DNA from: Alisma plantago-aquatica
Lineage: Eukaryota > Streptophyta > Magnoliopsida > Alismatales > Alismataceae
Reading direction: 5' to 3'
Assembly (NCBI GenBank): GCA_963693085.1
Contig: OY856410.1
Span: 1,393,026,863 to 1,393,090,862, forward strand
Length of the DNA: 64,000 bases
Shown: piece by piece, positions 44,711 to 55,590 of the stretch
How the letters are laid out: every line of letters begins with the position of its first letter
Numbering within the stretch: the first letter of the stretch is position 1
Made by a program: the position numbers and the translations under genes
Notes under the pieces: generated by a model
The model's input: the letters and a program-made list of their open reading frames with translations, nothing else
The model's database searches: none
What the model was told of the DNA's origin: nothing

Positions 44711-44850
44711 GGCATGACCGTGCTAGGGTCTTCTTAGCATGGCTATGCTATCTTGCACGTTCGTGCTACTAAGCTTCTTGAACTTGCTCCTTCCTTGTAA
44801 CTTTGTGATTTGTGGAACCGTTATTCTATTGCACCACGGCTATGCTGAGG
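44711..44850. repeat. U3 inverted-repeat cluster of LTR E
   Basis: Contains GGCATGACCGTGCT (44711-44724), TAGCATGGCTATGCTA (44735-44750, 6-bp stem), GCACGTTCGTGC (44755-44766, 5-bp perfect stem) and a CACGGCTATGCTG copy near 44835. Family-specific stems lie upstream of the TATA box, as in LTRs A, C, D and G. Confidence 0.7.
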
Positions 44851-45169
44851 GTCTTCTAGTCCACTTCGATCTTGAATTTTCTTATCTTTGATGTTCTTTG
44901 TCGTAGCTTGATCCTTGACCACTAGAGGTAGGTTGGGGAAGTTTTTGGACTCTCCTTGGGCTCCTTCAAGTATGAAGAAATCCTAACATCCTCCTACTTC
45001 TATCCCTTCCATTCAAACATGGTCAAAGTACCTAAAAATATGCAAAGAACATATATATGTGCTTTTGACAATAAACCATTTGTTGGGATAAATAACATGC
45101 ATTTTATCATGTCAATATATGATTAAAAAGCAAATAGCACATAATGAAGCTTATATGAGGGATGCATCA

Positions 45170-45187
45170 CTGCCCCTAACTTAAAAC
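45170..45187 (-). other. Polypurine tract of gypsy element E
   Basis: GTTTTAAGTTAGGGGCAG on the minus strand abuts the LTR start and is preceded by CTTGAGGACAAGTAT, a phrase common just before the 3' LTR of Athila-type elements. Confidence 0.65.
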
Positions 45188-45899
45188 ATACTTGTCCTCA
45201 AGTATATTTCCACTCAATCTCTTTTCAATTCAGTTCAAGTAGAAATGGTGATAGTATTCACCTACATGAAACAATTAAATTTGGTTTATTTATACTTCAA
45301 CCTTGAGTTGATACATGCATTTCACCTATCTTCATGGTTTGACTACAAATAGAGAAAAGAGCACCTACATTTCAAATGTAGGGGATCACAACTTGTGCAA
45401 GAAACATGGCATTCAACAAGGCTTCGGGTCAACCGTAACATTTTGTAAGATTCACCTCAAGCTTGTTAGGCAAATGGATTTCATATGCATACATTCTCTC
45501 TAAGTTCAATCCATACTTAGTGACCCACTTGGTTTGTGTTGGGTAGGAAGGATAGAATTGATTCTCCCTAACCTAAATAGGCATGAAAATATAAGAACTA
45601 GTTGTGGAAGGGAGTTGGGTGCTACTAAATAGAGCACCCATTTTTCCTTTTTATTGAGAGGTTGTTACATAGAGCCATTCTTGATTTCATTTCTTTCTTT
45701 TTCTTTGCCCCATGTGAAGCAAGGGCACATGGTGGTTGGAAGAAATGAGAGGTATAGATATGGCCACCCCAATCCTTTGGAGGGTAGCTAATTCCTTTTA
45801 TATGTTCTTTGGCATCTCTTCACGGGGCGGAGATAAGAGGTGATAGAATAAATAATGAGTCAAAGAGGGGTCATTAGTAGTGGCACAAAAAGGGTCTTG
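45188..45899. other. Interior debris of gypsy element E, no gene
   Basis: This stretch adjoins the polypurine tract. No coding domain was recognised before the LINE begins. Confidence 0.4.
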
Positions 45900-48730
45900 C
45901 ATGTACACTAGTTCCACAAACCTCACATTCATGGACATATCATAATAAAATGAGCAATTGCATCAACCATATTTTTTTCATAACTTGCTAGAATTCTTAG
46001 CAATCACATGATCAACATTATCCCCAATATGATCTCTAGTGAGAAGGGTGCTTACATACAAGGACGTGATATAATGCATAATATTATATTGTCTAAAGAG
46101 ATGATGTACGGCATCAACAGAGGTAATGGGGTATACACTAATACTATCATCAAACATGATATGTCCAAAGTGTGTGACTTAGTAGATAGGTTTTGTTATG
46201 TGTCATGCTTGACAAATTTGGGATGATGTATGAGCTCGTTGACCTATGTCTTAGTTTGTTCTCAAATACTTGGATGTATGTGACCGTCAACAATTATAAA
46301 ACTTGCTTCTTTTATATTTTTAGGGGTCTCAAGAAAGGCAACCCGATATCTCCTCTTCTATTTGTTCTTTATGAGGAGACACTTTGTAGGAGAATTAAGA
46401 AAGTTGTGGCAAACATATCTATTGCACAGATGATGTGGTCATTTTTACACAATCAGCGGCTGAATCACTATCAATAGTCAATAATATATTTTTGTCCTAT
46501 GAATTTGTGTCTAGACAAAAGGTGAATAGGGCTGAATCAGGTTTTCTTTTTGGTAATTACGAGACCATTACTTTGTAGGAAATTTCTCATAGTCTACAGA
46601 TTGCACATTTGTGGGACTCTTTCATCTACTTAGGAGTGTCTATAGTGAAAGGTCGATCAAAGCTTCAACATTATGATTTTCTCCTAGAGAAGATCAAATA
46701 AAAAGTATCTATGTAGAAGTCAAATCTACTATCCTTCATTAGTTATAAAATCCTTATTGAGCACACCCTTTCCTCTATCAACATATTTTATATGGTTGCA
46801 ACAAATGTCCCAATTTAGGTAGTGAAGAAGATTAACACTATGCTATCAGTCTTCCTTTGGGGTTCTAGAGACAATACTTCTAGGAGAGCATGGGTTTCTT
46901 GGGAAATAGTATCTAGGTCATTGAATTTAGAAGCATCGGGTATTCCACTACTCAAAGTCACCGTAAAAGCTTTTTGTTATAAGGTAGGTTGGGAGATCTT
47001 GACGGGAAATACTCTTTGGGTCAAATTTTGTAGGAAGAATATAGGATTACTTATATCAATCACAGAAGCACACATCCCGCCTGTTTAAAGATGGGCACTT
47101 TTGCATCCCCATACTAGAAGAAAATATTAATATGTTTTCTTAAGGTGATACCTAGAACTTTGTGGATTTTGGGTAGAGGCGACATCTATTTTTGGCATGA
47201 TACATGGTGTAGAGTCACTATGATCCAATTCACTAATGATCTTGTTGATGTTTCCCTTGACTTCAAGGTGGCTGACTTTTGGAAGAATGGGACTATAAGG
47301 CCCTCTCACAACTCATATTTTATCAAGGGATAATGTCGATCGGGGAATCCTACATTGCTATTTCCTATGTGGAGGATAGACTTTCTGGGCACCAAACAAG
47401 AGGTGCAAAATTCATCTTCGATTAGAAAAGACAATTCTTGCATCCATGGGGCCTCATACATCCTCCAAACCATGGTATTGGGATATGGGAGCCACCTCTA
47501 AAGCGAACAACTTACTTGGGAAAATATCTACGTGTACAATTCCTACCAGTGAGAACATTATGAAGTGCCACATACAAATGGTATCTATATGTGGTTGTTC
47601 TAGTAACCTAAGTACAAAATCTTGAGATCACATTTTCCTTCATAGTGAAGTAGCACCTTTCTTCTAGGAGAAATTTCACAAGTTAATGAATATTTATGAT
47701 AATTCACACACTAGTTTTACACATCACTTCTTTCTATATGCACTCCAAATATACATTGTGAGGTTGGTTATTCATTTGCTTAGTATCTTTCATTATTTGG
47801 AGTATTTTGAAGTACATATGTGATTTAGATTTGAAGGACATAAAGCTAGCTTGGAAGTTATCTAGGAATTCATCTTGTTTTCCATGAATAGATAGATATC
47901 TAATAAGACATTCAAGAAGATAAACACTCTAGAGTTCTATAATGTTTTATTTGAATGTGGCATCCTGATCCTAGGGACCAAGATCAGGTGCATTAGCCTC
48001 TTAAAATGGCAAAAGTCAGACATGACGAACCTCAAGATGAACCTTACTATAGGGTGTTCCATCCATCCCGACGGCTCTAAATGGCTATGAATCACGATAT
48101 GTATTAGAAATTGTCTAGCTACATCAGACTCGCATTCACATACTAGATCACAATGACAATGATCCTTTTGAGATGTATATATAAGGTTGTATCATTTCCT
48201 TAAACTAGCAGAGAATTACGATCTTAACATGTCAGTTATGGATTTGGATGATAGGAATGTCATGGAATGTATTTGGGGTCCATGCGCCTATCCATGGAAA
48301 TTGGTCACATGGGTTAGAGAGATTTAATAAATATTTGAGGATCAAGCCATCATTGGCCATTACTGTCACACAGTTTAGAAGTCAGTATATAGGGAGCTCA
48401 ATTTTTGGGGAGTTGGCAGAAGATACTCTTATGTAGTCAATGAGCCTAGCTTCTACCCATGAGAGTTAGATTCTTTCCCATTATAGACAGAAGGAATACA
48501 CCATACATAGTGACAAAGTGGATAAATACTTATATGATACTTTAGTTGTATAACACGTGTGTTTCGATGATAGGTTTATTTGTTGATTTTGTTTTTGGGG
48601 CTTTTTGTTTTTTAGGTGGAAGGACGATTGACCACATAGTATAAGCACTATATGTACATCCAATTTGACTGAGGTGTCTACACGAGGAGGGTAGGATGAA
48701 TAAAGGTCCTCCTAAATTCTATTAAAAAAA
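45900..48730 (+). mobile_element. 5'-truncated LINE (non-LTR retrotransposon)
   Basis: It carries RT, a zf-RVT-like region and an RNase H remnant in order, ending in a short A-run (48724-48730) after a TAAATTCTATT tail. ORF1 and endonuclease are absent, so it is 5'-truncated. The exact left end and TSD were not resolved. Confidence 0.8.
45950..48440 (+). pseudogene. LINE reverse transcriptase/RNase H remnant
   Basis: RT begins before ATG 46008 (LARILSN, then IIPNMISSEKGAYIQGRDI). MSKVCDLVD occupies the motif-A position, and GLKKGNPISPLLFVL is at about 46322-46370. The FADD motif is lost near 46430. The C-terminal FLWGSRD/WVSWEIVSR block is at 46850-46920 and LGRGDIYFWHDTWC at about 47170-47210. 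A weak RNase H part (HPDGSKW) lies near 48065. There are multiple stops and frameshifts. Confidence 0.85.
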
Positions 48731-49948
48731 TGTTCATTTTCACAAACCATGGCAACTCGTAATCATCTTATGCTTGCTCTAATTGCTTCTTGCCATTCGG
48801 TTCAAGTAGAGAGAGGTGATATTGACATGCATGATATTGCATAGGCAAATTCACTACGGGTGAAATCCATAGAGTTTACCTTAACCAATGTACAACGATC
48901 ACCACTCACAAGTAGGCGGATCTTATCATAGTATAGTTTAGGATCAAACCCCAAGGACAACATATTTAAGAAAATATTGATCAATGTAACTAAGAAGGAA
49001 CTAGTATTTAAAACAAAATAGTTGATTGGTGATTATACTAAGATTGGAAAACTAAAGGGCTAAATGAAAGGTTCATGAATCAATGGACGGGGACACTAGA
49101 TGGATTTCACCACGGCTACCTATCATTCACTCTATCAATGCAATATTAAGCATGGAAACATATATGTTGAAGCTAGGTAAATCCCCCTTTTAGCGCTAGG
49201 ATTAAAACTTGGAAAGATATCATCTAAGTTAATTGTCACATTACCTAGAGATCATACATCTATTGCTTAGAAAAACATTAATCCAAAATTCTCATCAAGA
49301 GTTTAACAAGAAACAATTGATATACTAGATCATAGGTTCAAAGTTCTCACTAACTATAAACTTGTTGATTAGATAAGCATACAAGCACAAAATGATTTAT
49401 TCTAAACATATAGGGTTCGTACAATAATAGATGCAGTAAAGAGAACAAAATCAAGTACCAGGGCCATTCCTCACACCCTAGCAATAGGACTAGTCAGTCA
49501 TGGCAATAGTAATAGAAACAACAAGAGAAGAAAGAGTGAAAGACATGACCATACAAGAAGAAGAAGTCACACTCATGGTGTGCGGAAGCAGTTCTTCAGG
49601 CTATGAGATGAAGGCGTCAACAAACAGGCAAGGGCATCCCTAGATGTTCGTCAGGGATGGACTCGAACAGTCATTCCTTCATCCTTGGCAACTATATTTG
49701 TGACCGTGTAGAGGAAGTAGTAGGTTGGTGGAGATAGACTTTGTTAGCTGATGGATGAAGGTTATGTACGATAGACCTCCTTCAAGTAGAACCTTGGAAC
49801 CTTGGTGTAGGGGAGGTGGAAGCGTCTTCGGTTGACATTAGTCAATCAACAAAAAGGGTTGAAGGTTTCTAGAGGCTGAAGGTATGGAGTGAAAGTGGCA
49901 TTCTTATGACATCAATGGAAGATCTATCATTTGGTGGTTGTGGTCTTG

Positions 49949-49956
49949 TATTTATA
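49949..49956 (-). promoter_or_regulatory. LTR F TATA box
   Basis: TATAAATA on the minus strand, about 180 bp from the first CCATCAGAAGG repeat. Confidence 0.45.
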
Positions 49957-50138
49957 GGTGGTGTCTAGGGTTTATAACCCTCCTAGTCGCCTTGGATTCA
50001 AGTCTTAAATGCCATGGAGGGAAGATACAATGGCGGCATAAGGAAGACAATGGGTTGTTGATGCTCAATAAAACCATCAATAGATGAAGGGTATCACAAA
50101 GTTCATTATATCCTTTGGTAGGTTAGGGGTCATGAGGA

Positions 50139-50380
50139 CCATCAGAAGGCAAAGAAAAAGTTCCTTCAGAAGGTGGAGTTTGAGATACCATCAAAAATGA
50201 TGCCTAACATCCACTAGTTGTTGGTCATTAGAAGGTGAATGCAAAACTTCCTTCAAAAGGTGAGCACAGTCTCCATTAGAAGAGAAAAGAAGGACTTCAT
50301 TTGGTTGTTGGGTGTAGAACTACCATCAAAGAGTAGTTTTTCCTTTGTAAGGCAACCACCAAAAGAGGATGTTGGTCTCC
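50139..50380. repeat. CCTTC-GAAGG repeat cluster of LTR F
   Basis: Includes ACCATCAGAAGGC (50139), the palindrome CCTTCAGAAGG (50163-50173), CATTAGAAGG (50226), CCTTCAAAAGG (50250-50260), CCATTAGAAG and CCATCAAAG. These are short inverted and direct repeats spaced about 20-60 bp apart. Confidence 0.65.
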
Positions 50381-50589
50381 CTTTGATTGTCAACCAAAAG
50401 GAAGGACGGAATGATGTAAACCAAAGTCTTGGTAGATGTGATGCAACCTGATGGTTTGGTACTTGCCATTAAACCAACATAAAATTTGTGCCACATAAGC
50501 ACATATAAATTGTTGGGCACAAACCCATCACAAGAATATCAACCTACATGTATGTGAGATAAATATAGCACTAGAACAGTATAAATAAC

Positions 50590-50735
50590 AATGGTGGCCA
50601 AGGCTCACAACCTTGAAACCTCATAGAGTATGGCACACAACCATCTCCCCAGTATATATAAAAGTGGACACAAAACCCAGGTATGGGGCACACAACCTCC
50701 ATCCCAAAAATATAACATGGGAACACAACCCAGAA
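50590..50735. repeat. Degenerate CACACAACC repeats
   Basis: GGCACACAACC-like units recur near 50607, 50632, 50668, 50687 and 50721. They are reminiscent of repeat-rich parts of long gypsy LTRs. No unit boundary is exact. Confidence 0.55.
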
Positions 50736-51045
50736 ACCAATGTAATTACACTACTCGAAGGCTATTGAATCACATATCATGGATAATGTTGAGGCAAGTA
50801 TAAAGTGTAGTCTGTTATGAAATAAATAAAGTTTCCATCACAAAAAATGGACAAAATAAACATCATCCACATAAGTGCGCAAAATTAGGGTTTCATCAAG
50901 AATAAAAGTACAAGTTAGAGTCAAAAGAAAGTCCAACAAAGTAGGGTGATCATAAGATCTGAATCAATAGAATATTTCACATGTAATAAATTCTCAGACG
51001 AGAGAGATTGTATAGGCTATCAAGAGAGACAGTTTGGGTTAACTA

Positions 51046-51217
51046 CTCAATATAGGAAAAATAAGGAATGCAATCATACATTAAAAGAGGATAAATTTAG
51101 GTTAATTCTCAATATAGAATGATAGGGATGCAGTCATACATTAAAAAGGATCAAATTAGGTGAATTGCTCAATATAGAATAATAAGGGATGCAAACATAC
51201 CTTGACTTGAGTGTTCA
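51046..51217. repeat. 60-62-bp tandem repeat, about 2.8 copies
   Basis: Units start with CTCAATATAG at 51046, 51108 and 51168, and each continues with GGGATGCA-TCATAC-TTAAAA. They are 80-90% alike by eye. Confidence 0.85.
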
Positions 51218-53399
51218 GTCAGGGATTGAGGTCTAATCCTCCAAGTCTAAATGTAACTCAACCTACATATAGGATTAGGTCCATCAATTGTGGTTTTAGT
51301 TCTAATTTATAGATATGTATTGTGAATATACATATGTATTGTGAAAACCCTAGAAATCCAAACTTTCAGCAAAACCCTATATTAACTCACGATTTTAGTC
51401 TAGAAAATAGGTACAAGGTTACTAACCATGGATTTGATCAAATATCCATTTTTTACCCATGAAAATTTTTCTTCAAACATTATTAAGTGAATATGGGTGG
51501 TTAAACTCTAAAAATCATGTTCTTAAAACTTTGGAATCAAGCAATGAAAACTAGATCAAATGATGGTGGATAATCTTCTGAATCCAATGAATATCTTTGC
51601 ATAATTTTTAAATAAACAGAGAGAAAGTTATGAATTTTGGAAACCTCGACCAATCAGAAAATAGCTAAAACCCACGCAATATAAAAATCCACGTGTGAGA
51701 GGGATTGGGCCCGCTGATATGGGACAATCATCGATGGCCAACTTTCCATGTCATCTACCAGCATGGTGCGTGACTAAGGTAACAAATCGCGGCAAAAAGA
51801 TCAAATTGTCCCTAGCAGATGACAAAGCAAAAAGAGAAAAATAAGGGACAAATTAGGAAAATTCCAAGGGGGTCATCCACTTCCCCTTCATGGCTGATCG
51901 AAGAAACAGAGTTGGTCTTTGACATATTTGGGGAAAATTTATCAGGGTGTGAAACTAGTGTTTCGACCGCGCAAAATCGAAGAACAAGAGACCAAGAGTC
52001 TTACCCTAGTTAAAACTTGGTTGGGACCGAGAGCTTCTTAGCCACATGCCAAGAACACCAAGACACGTCCTTGCAATGTCAGTGACAAAACTTAGAGACA
52101 AGGGTAAAATTGATATTGGCTTTCAGTTGCAAGAGGTGTGACAAAGGCAAACATGGGATTAGATATATATAGGGGTTTGTGTTAGGGCTTTCATGGGTAG
52201 TTGGTCTGAGAAGCAATGAGAAGTATTTAGGCATTTCTTGGATTCGCATCAATAGGATACAAGTAAGGTATCATTGCATGTGGGAGTTGATAACAAAAGT
52301 TATGGAGAAAGAATCTTGGGCAAAGATCAACTAAGGTGAGAGAAATCGTGATTTTAGTGAGTTGTGCTCACACCTGTTGCTTGCCTTTTATGCGTGAGGT
52401 AGAAGACAATACAGCCGCCATTGGATCCTGATCGTATAGGCCACAAGGCACACCAAATCGAATGTGTGATGGGCTTGACATTAAAGCAAATCAAATCCAA
52501 TTTTTTCTAAAGTGAAGTGTTAATAAATTCTCTTTCTTTCCTAACTAAATTGGAAGAGCAAAAAAGTCCAAATAAAATGAAATTTTTCACCTGGGCTAAT
52601 TAAGGCATGTAGATTCCAACTTTGGCATTAATTTTTACTTCTGAAGACTCCTAGTATTTTATTTAATAATTTGAAATCTTACCACTTATTTTGTTCCTTA
52701 ATGAATTATAGGCATCTAGAAACTCTTCAAAAATATGAAACTTAGCCTATAAACAAACTTAACATGAGGATTATGATTTTGCAATTAATTTTCCCTTTTG
52801 GTGTTATTTAACATGTTATTTAATGTTTTGGGCTTTACTTTAAATTCTCTCTCCTAAACTACACTAGGATAGATTAGTTTGTCCAAATAATATGTTTTGG
52901 CTCTTATTCCTGTTTTCTTTTCCAAATAAAATTAAGATAGTTATCATTGTGCACATAATGTGAAACTTGGCTCCCAAGGCAATTGGGACCCCAAGAACAC
53001 AATTTCACTATTATATTTTTATTTTGATATTTCCTTTTATGAGTTAATGCACCACTAGAATTTTTGACACATTAGCATTATTTTTATCAAAATATTATAT
53101 CTTTATTATCATCACTTAATGGAGTCTTAGTAATTTCATATTGTTACAAAAAGACTTATATGTTCTTGCACAAAAATCCACCTTTTACTCAATTAACATA
53201 TTTGATTATAAATACATTTTAAATTTATATGATTGCACATGAGAATTCCAAATTGTCATTTTAACACATGTATTAATCATATTTTCCTCCTTTATGTGAG
53301 CAAAGGAAATGTATGTAATTTATTTCATGAATCAACTTTCATGTTACATATTTTTAAATTTTTGTTAAATGTCTTTTAATTTTATCCTTGTTTGGTCAC
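51218..53399. other. AT-rich stretch with no recognisable gene
   Basis: No conserved domain, LTR boundary or terminal repeat was found. It is probably old retrotransposon sequence, partly the post-pol region of the copia remnant to its right. Confidence 0.45.
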
Positions 53400-54865
53400 A
53401 TCTAAAGAATAAACCTCACTAGCTTTCTAATCATGGAATAGGGCAGGGTTCTGGGTTTTCATTCGTTTCAACTTCATTGAAGCCTCTAATGATTTAATGC
53501 CAACATATTATCCTAGGACTTGATACCAATCAACTAATAATCTTTTACTAACTTGTAGTCATGACACTAACATATTTCTAGGGGACGAACATGTAGATGA
53601 TAAAAGCATCAACAAAATTAGGAAGTGTTGTCTAATTCAAACAATAGCTTGTTATTACCACATTGAACCCAATTTGTGGGATCTCCACTCATTTGGTTTG
53701 GATTTCTACTTACTGCAAATATTAGGGATTTCAGTCTAATCCCCAAATTGGATTTATCATGTAAAACAAAGACAATACCTTTAGTTAGAGGATCGACTAT
53801 ATATCTTTTGTAACTATGTAGTCTAAAACTACAACCCCATTAGACACTAGCTCCATTATAGACTTGAATCTGACTTGGATGTATCTATGTTATTTTTATT
53901 ATACTTGGAACTCCTTTATATTGGGTATATTTTTGTGCTATTGCAATGAACATAAATTTCAAGAAGGAATTTTTTTACCATAGGTAAACTAGACATAAGC
54001 CCATGTAACCATTTAACTTCCACCCCATTTTCATTAAAAGCACACAACTTCTCCTCATAGGTAAACTGAGAGAATTTCTTAGATCTTTCAAGAAACTATG
54101 GTTGTCAAATTTTGTCTGAATCCATAAAGTTGATCTTATTCAGCCCGGAAATGATTTCAATTTTGAATTTTATCAATCTAGGTTGGCCCTGGTTTTGGTT
54201 ATTGATGTCCTAATTGAAATTTTTCTAAGTTATGGGTGGTGATTTGTTCAAACCAGATTGGTTCTGGGTTGACAATTAAAGCAATACACATTACAATTAG
54301 GTATAAATTACTACACAATATGTGTAATTAGCAAAAGTATATGATACATGTTTTGTTCTGAGTTCCATATTATGAAATTGGGTCTGACTGTGAACATACC
54401 ACCTTGTAGAAAAATTGACTCCGGGTCAGTTTTGGGTCGAGCTATTTTGTATGAACCCACTTTTGTCTAACCCGAAACTAACTTTGAAAATCCTACATGC
54501 AACAACACCTTTACCCAATAGGAATACATATCATGAGACACCATCACTCCTAGAGTTCATGGAAATCCAACTTGCATCACTATATCCTTCGACTAATGAA
54601 GGATAATTGACACAATGTAGCCTAAAGGAACTAGTTCCCTTGATATACTTCAACATTGTGTCAAGATCATCTCAACGGGTCTTGTTAGGACAACTAGTAT
54701 ATCTACTTAACTCGCTCATAGCAAACATAATGTTTGGTGTGTAGTTCGTGAGATACGTCAAACTTTTAGTAACTTGAGAGTATCATAACTGAGACATAGA
54801 ACATTGATGTCATTGTTGAACAAGGCTTTGGATGAATCATATGGTGTCTCAATAGGTCAGCTCCT
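53400..54865 (-). pseudogene. copia B-family pol 3' remnant, inverted
   Basis: On the minus strand 54850-54450 reads TPYDSS, LSRYTSCPNKTR and LVEGYSDASWISMNSRS, the RT-end/RNase H part of the same copia family as 29760-30060. The region at 53700-53500 matches the post-pol spacer at 30540-30690. It is broken by stops and is cut at 54865 by copia G. Confidence 0.82.
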
Positions 54866-55161
54866 TGTTCTCTACTACGGACAACATGCTGAAGTTATCC
54901 TCCTAGCGGTAGGAAACAACCTACACACCTATATGGAAGTCCACACGGGCAACCTAGAACTCTTGTCATTCTATTAGAACAGACAGAAAGGAGATGTCCC
55001 TCTCATTGGTGTACTAGTCACCAACTTGCTCTCCCACAATGTTCTCCCTTGCTATCCCTCTCTTTATCAGGTAGGACTTGCTCATGGTATCTCTATTATA
55101 ACAACTAGAGAAGAGAAACAATTATATAATTGATGCGTCTAAGAAGCCCCCAATACTTCTC

Positions 55162-55169
55162 TATTTATA
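55162..55169 (-). promoter_or_regulatory. copia G LTR TATA box
   Basis: TATAAATA on the minus strand, followed by AGAGAAG. The first hairpin starts 132 bp upstream. Confidence 0.6.
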
Positions 55170-55301
55170 GGAGGGTTATAGTTAGGGTTCCCAGTCAGTA
55201 TGGGAGTGGAAAGGATGAGAATCTCAAAAATATTCACAATCTGCAATAGGCGACATGGTCAGTTCGCTAAGCAAGCTGATAAGTTGGCATGCGAGTCGAT
55301 C

Positions 55302-55590
55302 GGTTCACCTGGTGAACCAGTCATTTCATCATGTTTCCCAATAGCATATGTATTGACAATTCTAGTCCAATTAATGCACGACAAGACATCAACACTAACC
55401 CTTGATGCAATAGAATTACACCCCAAACTGGGAATCTCACTTCATGAGAAGGTATTTTCATGACCTCAAGTCAATCGGTTCACTCAGTGAACCGGTCGTT
55501 TCGCTCCCTGACTCATCCAGAATTCAGCCAATGCAATATTCAATCAACCTGACACTCCAAAACCGGTTGGTTCAACACTTGAACTGGCTA
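55302..55590. repeat. U3 hairpin array of copia G, CGGTTCAC stems
   Basis: GGTTCACC-T-GGTGAACC (55302-55318) is an 8-bp perfect stem. CGGTTCACT-C-AGTGAACCG (55476-55494) is a 9-bp perfect stem. GGTTCAA-CAC-TTGAACT lies near 55569-55585. The layout is the same as in LTR-A with an unrelated stem sequence. Confidence 0.85.

Larger units (their letters stand above)
42866..45169 (-). mobile_element. Gypsy-type 3' LTR E
   Basis: A minus-strand LTR starts TGATGCATCCC at 45169, directly beside a polypurine tract. It has a TATA box at 44471-44478 and the typical late-LTR 'CCCTTGGGTTCAAATCC' motif near 42990. The left limit is approximate. A plus-strand TGGTATCAAAGTC at 44117, preceded by CCCAACA, mimics a copia primer site. 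Confidence 0.6.
48880..50500 (-). mobile_element. Gypsy-type LTR F (limits approximate)
   Basis: It reads as a minus-strand LTR. A TATA box at 49949-49956 is followed by a long untranslated R/U5 ending in the CCTTGGGGTTTGATCC motif near 48950. The U3 carries a CCTTC/GAAGG repeat cluster. The U3 start is not visible, so the right limit is a guess. Confidence 0.5.

Noticed and set aside
48790..48840. Similarity of 48795-48835 to 45225-45270 as proof that LTRs E and F belong to one element
   Set aside because: Only a short GTTCAAGTAG-containing stretch matches. The U3 arrays and TATA contexts of E and F differ, so they are treated as different families.
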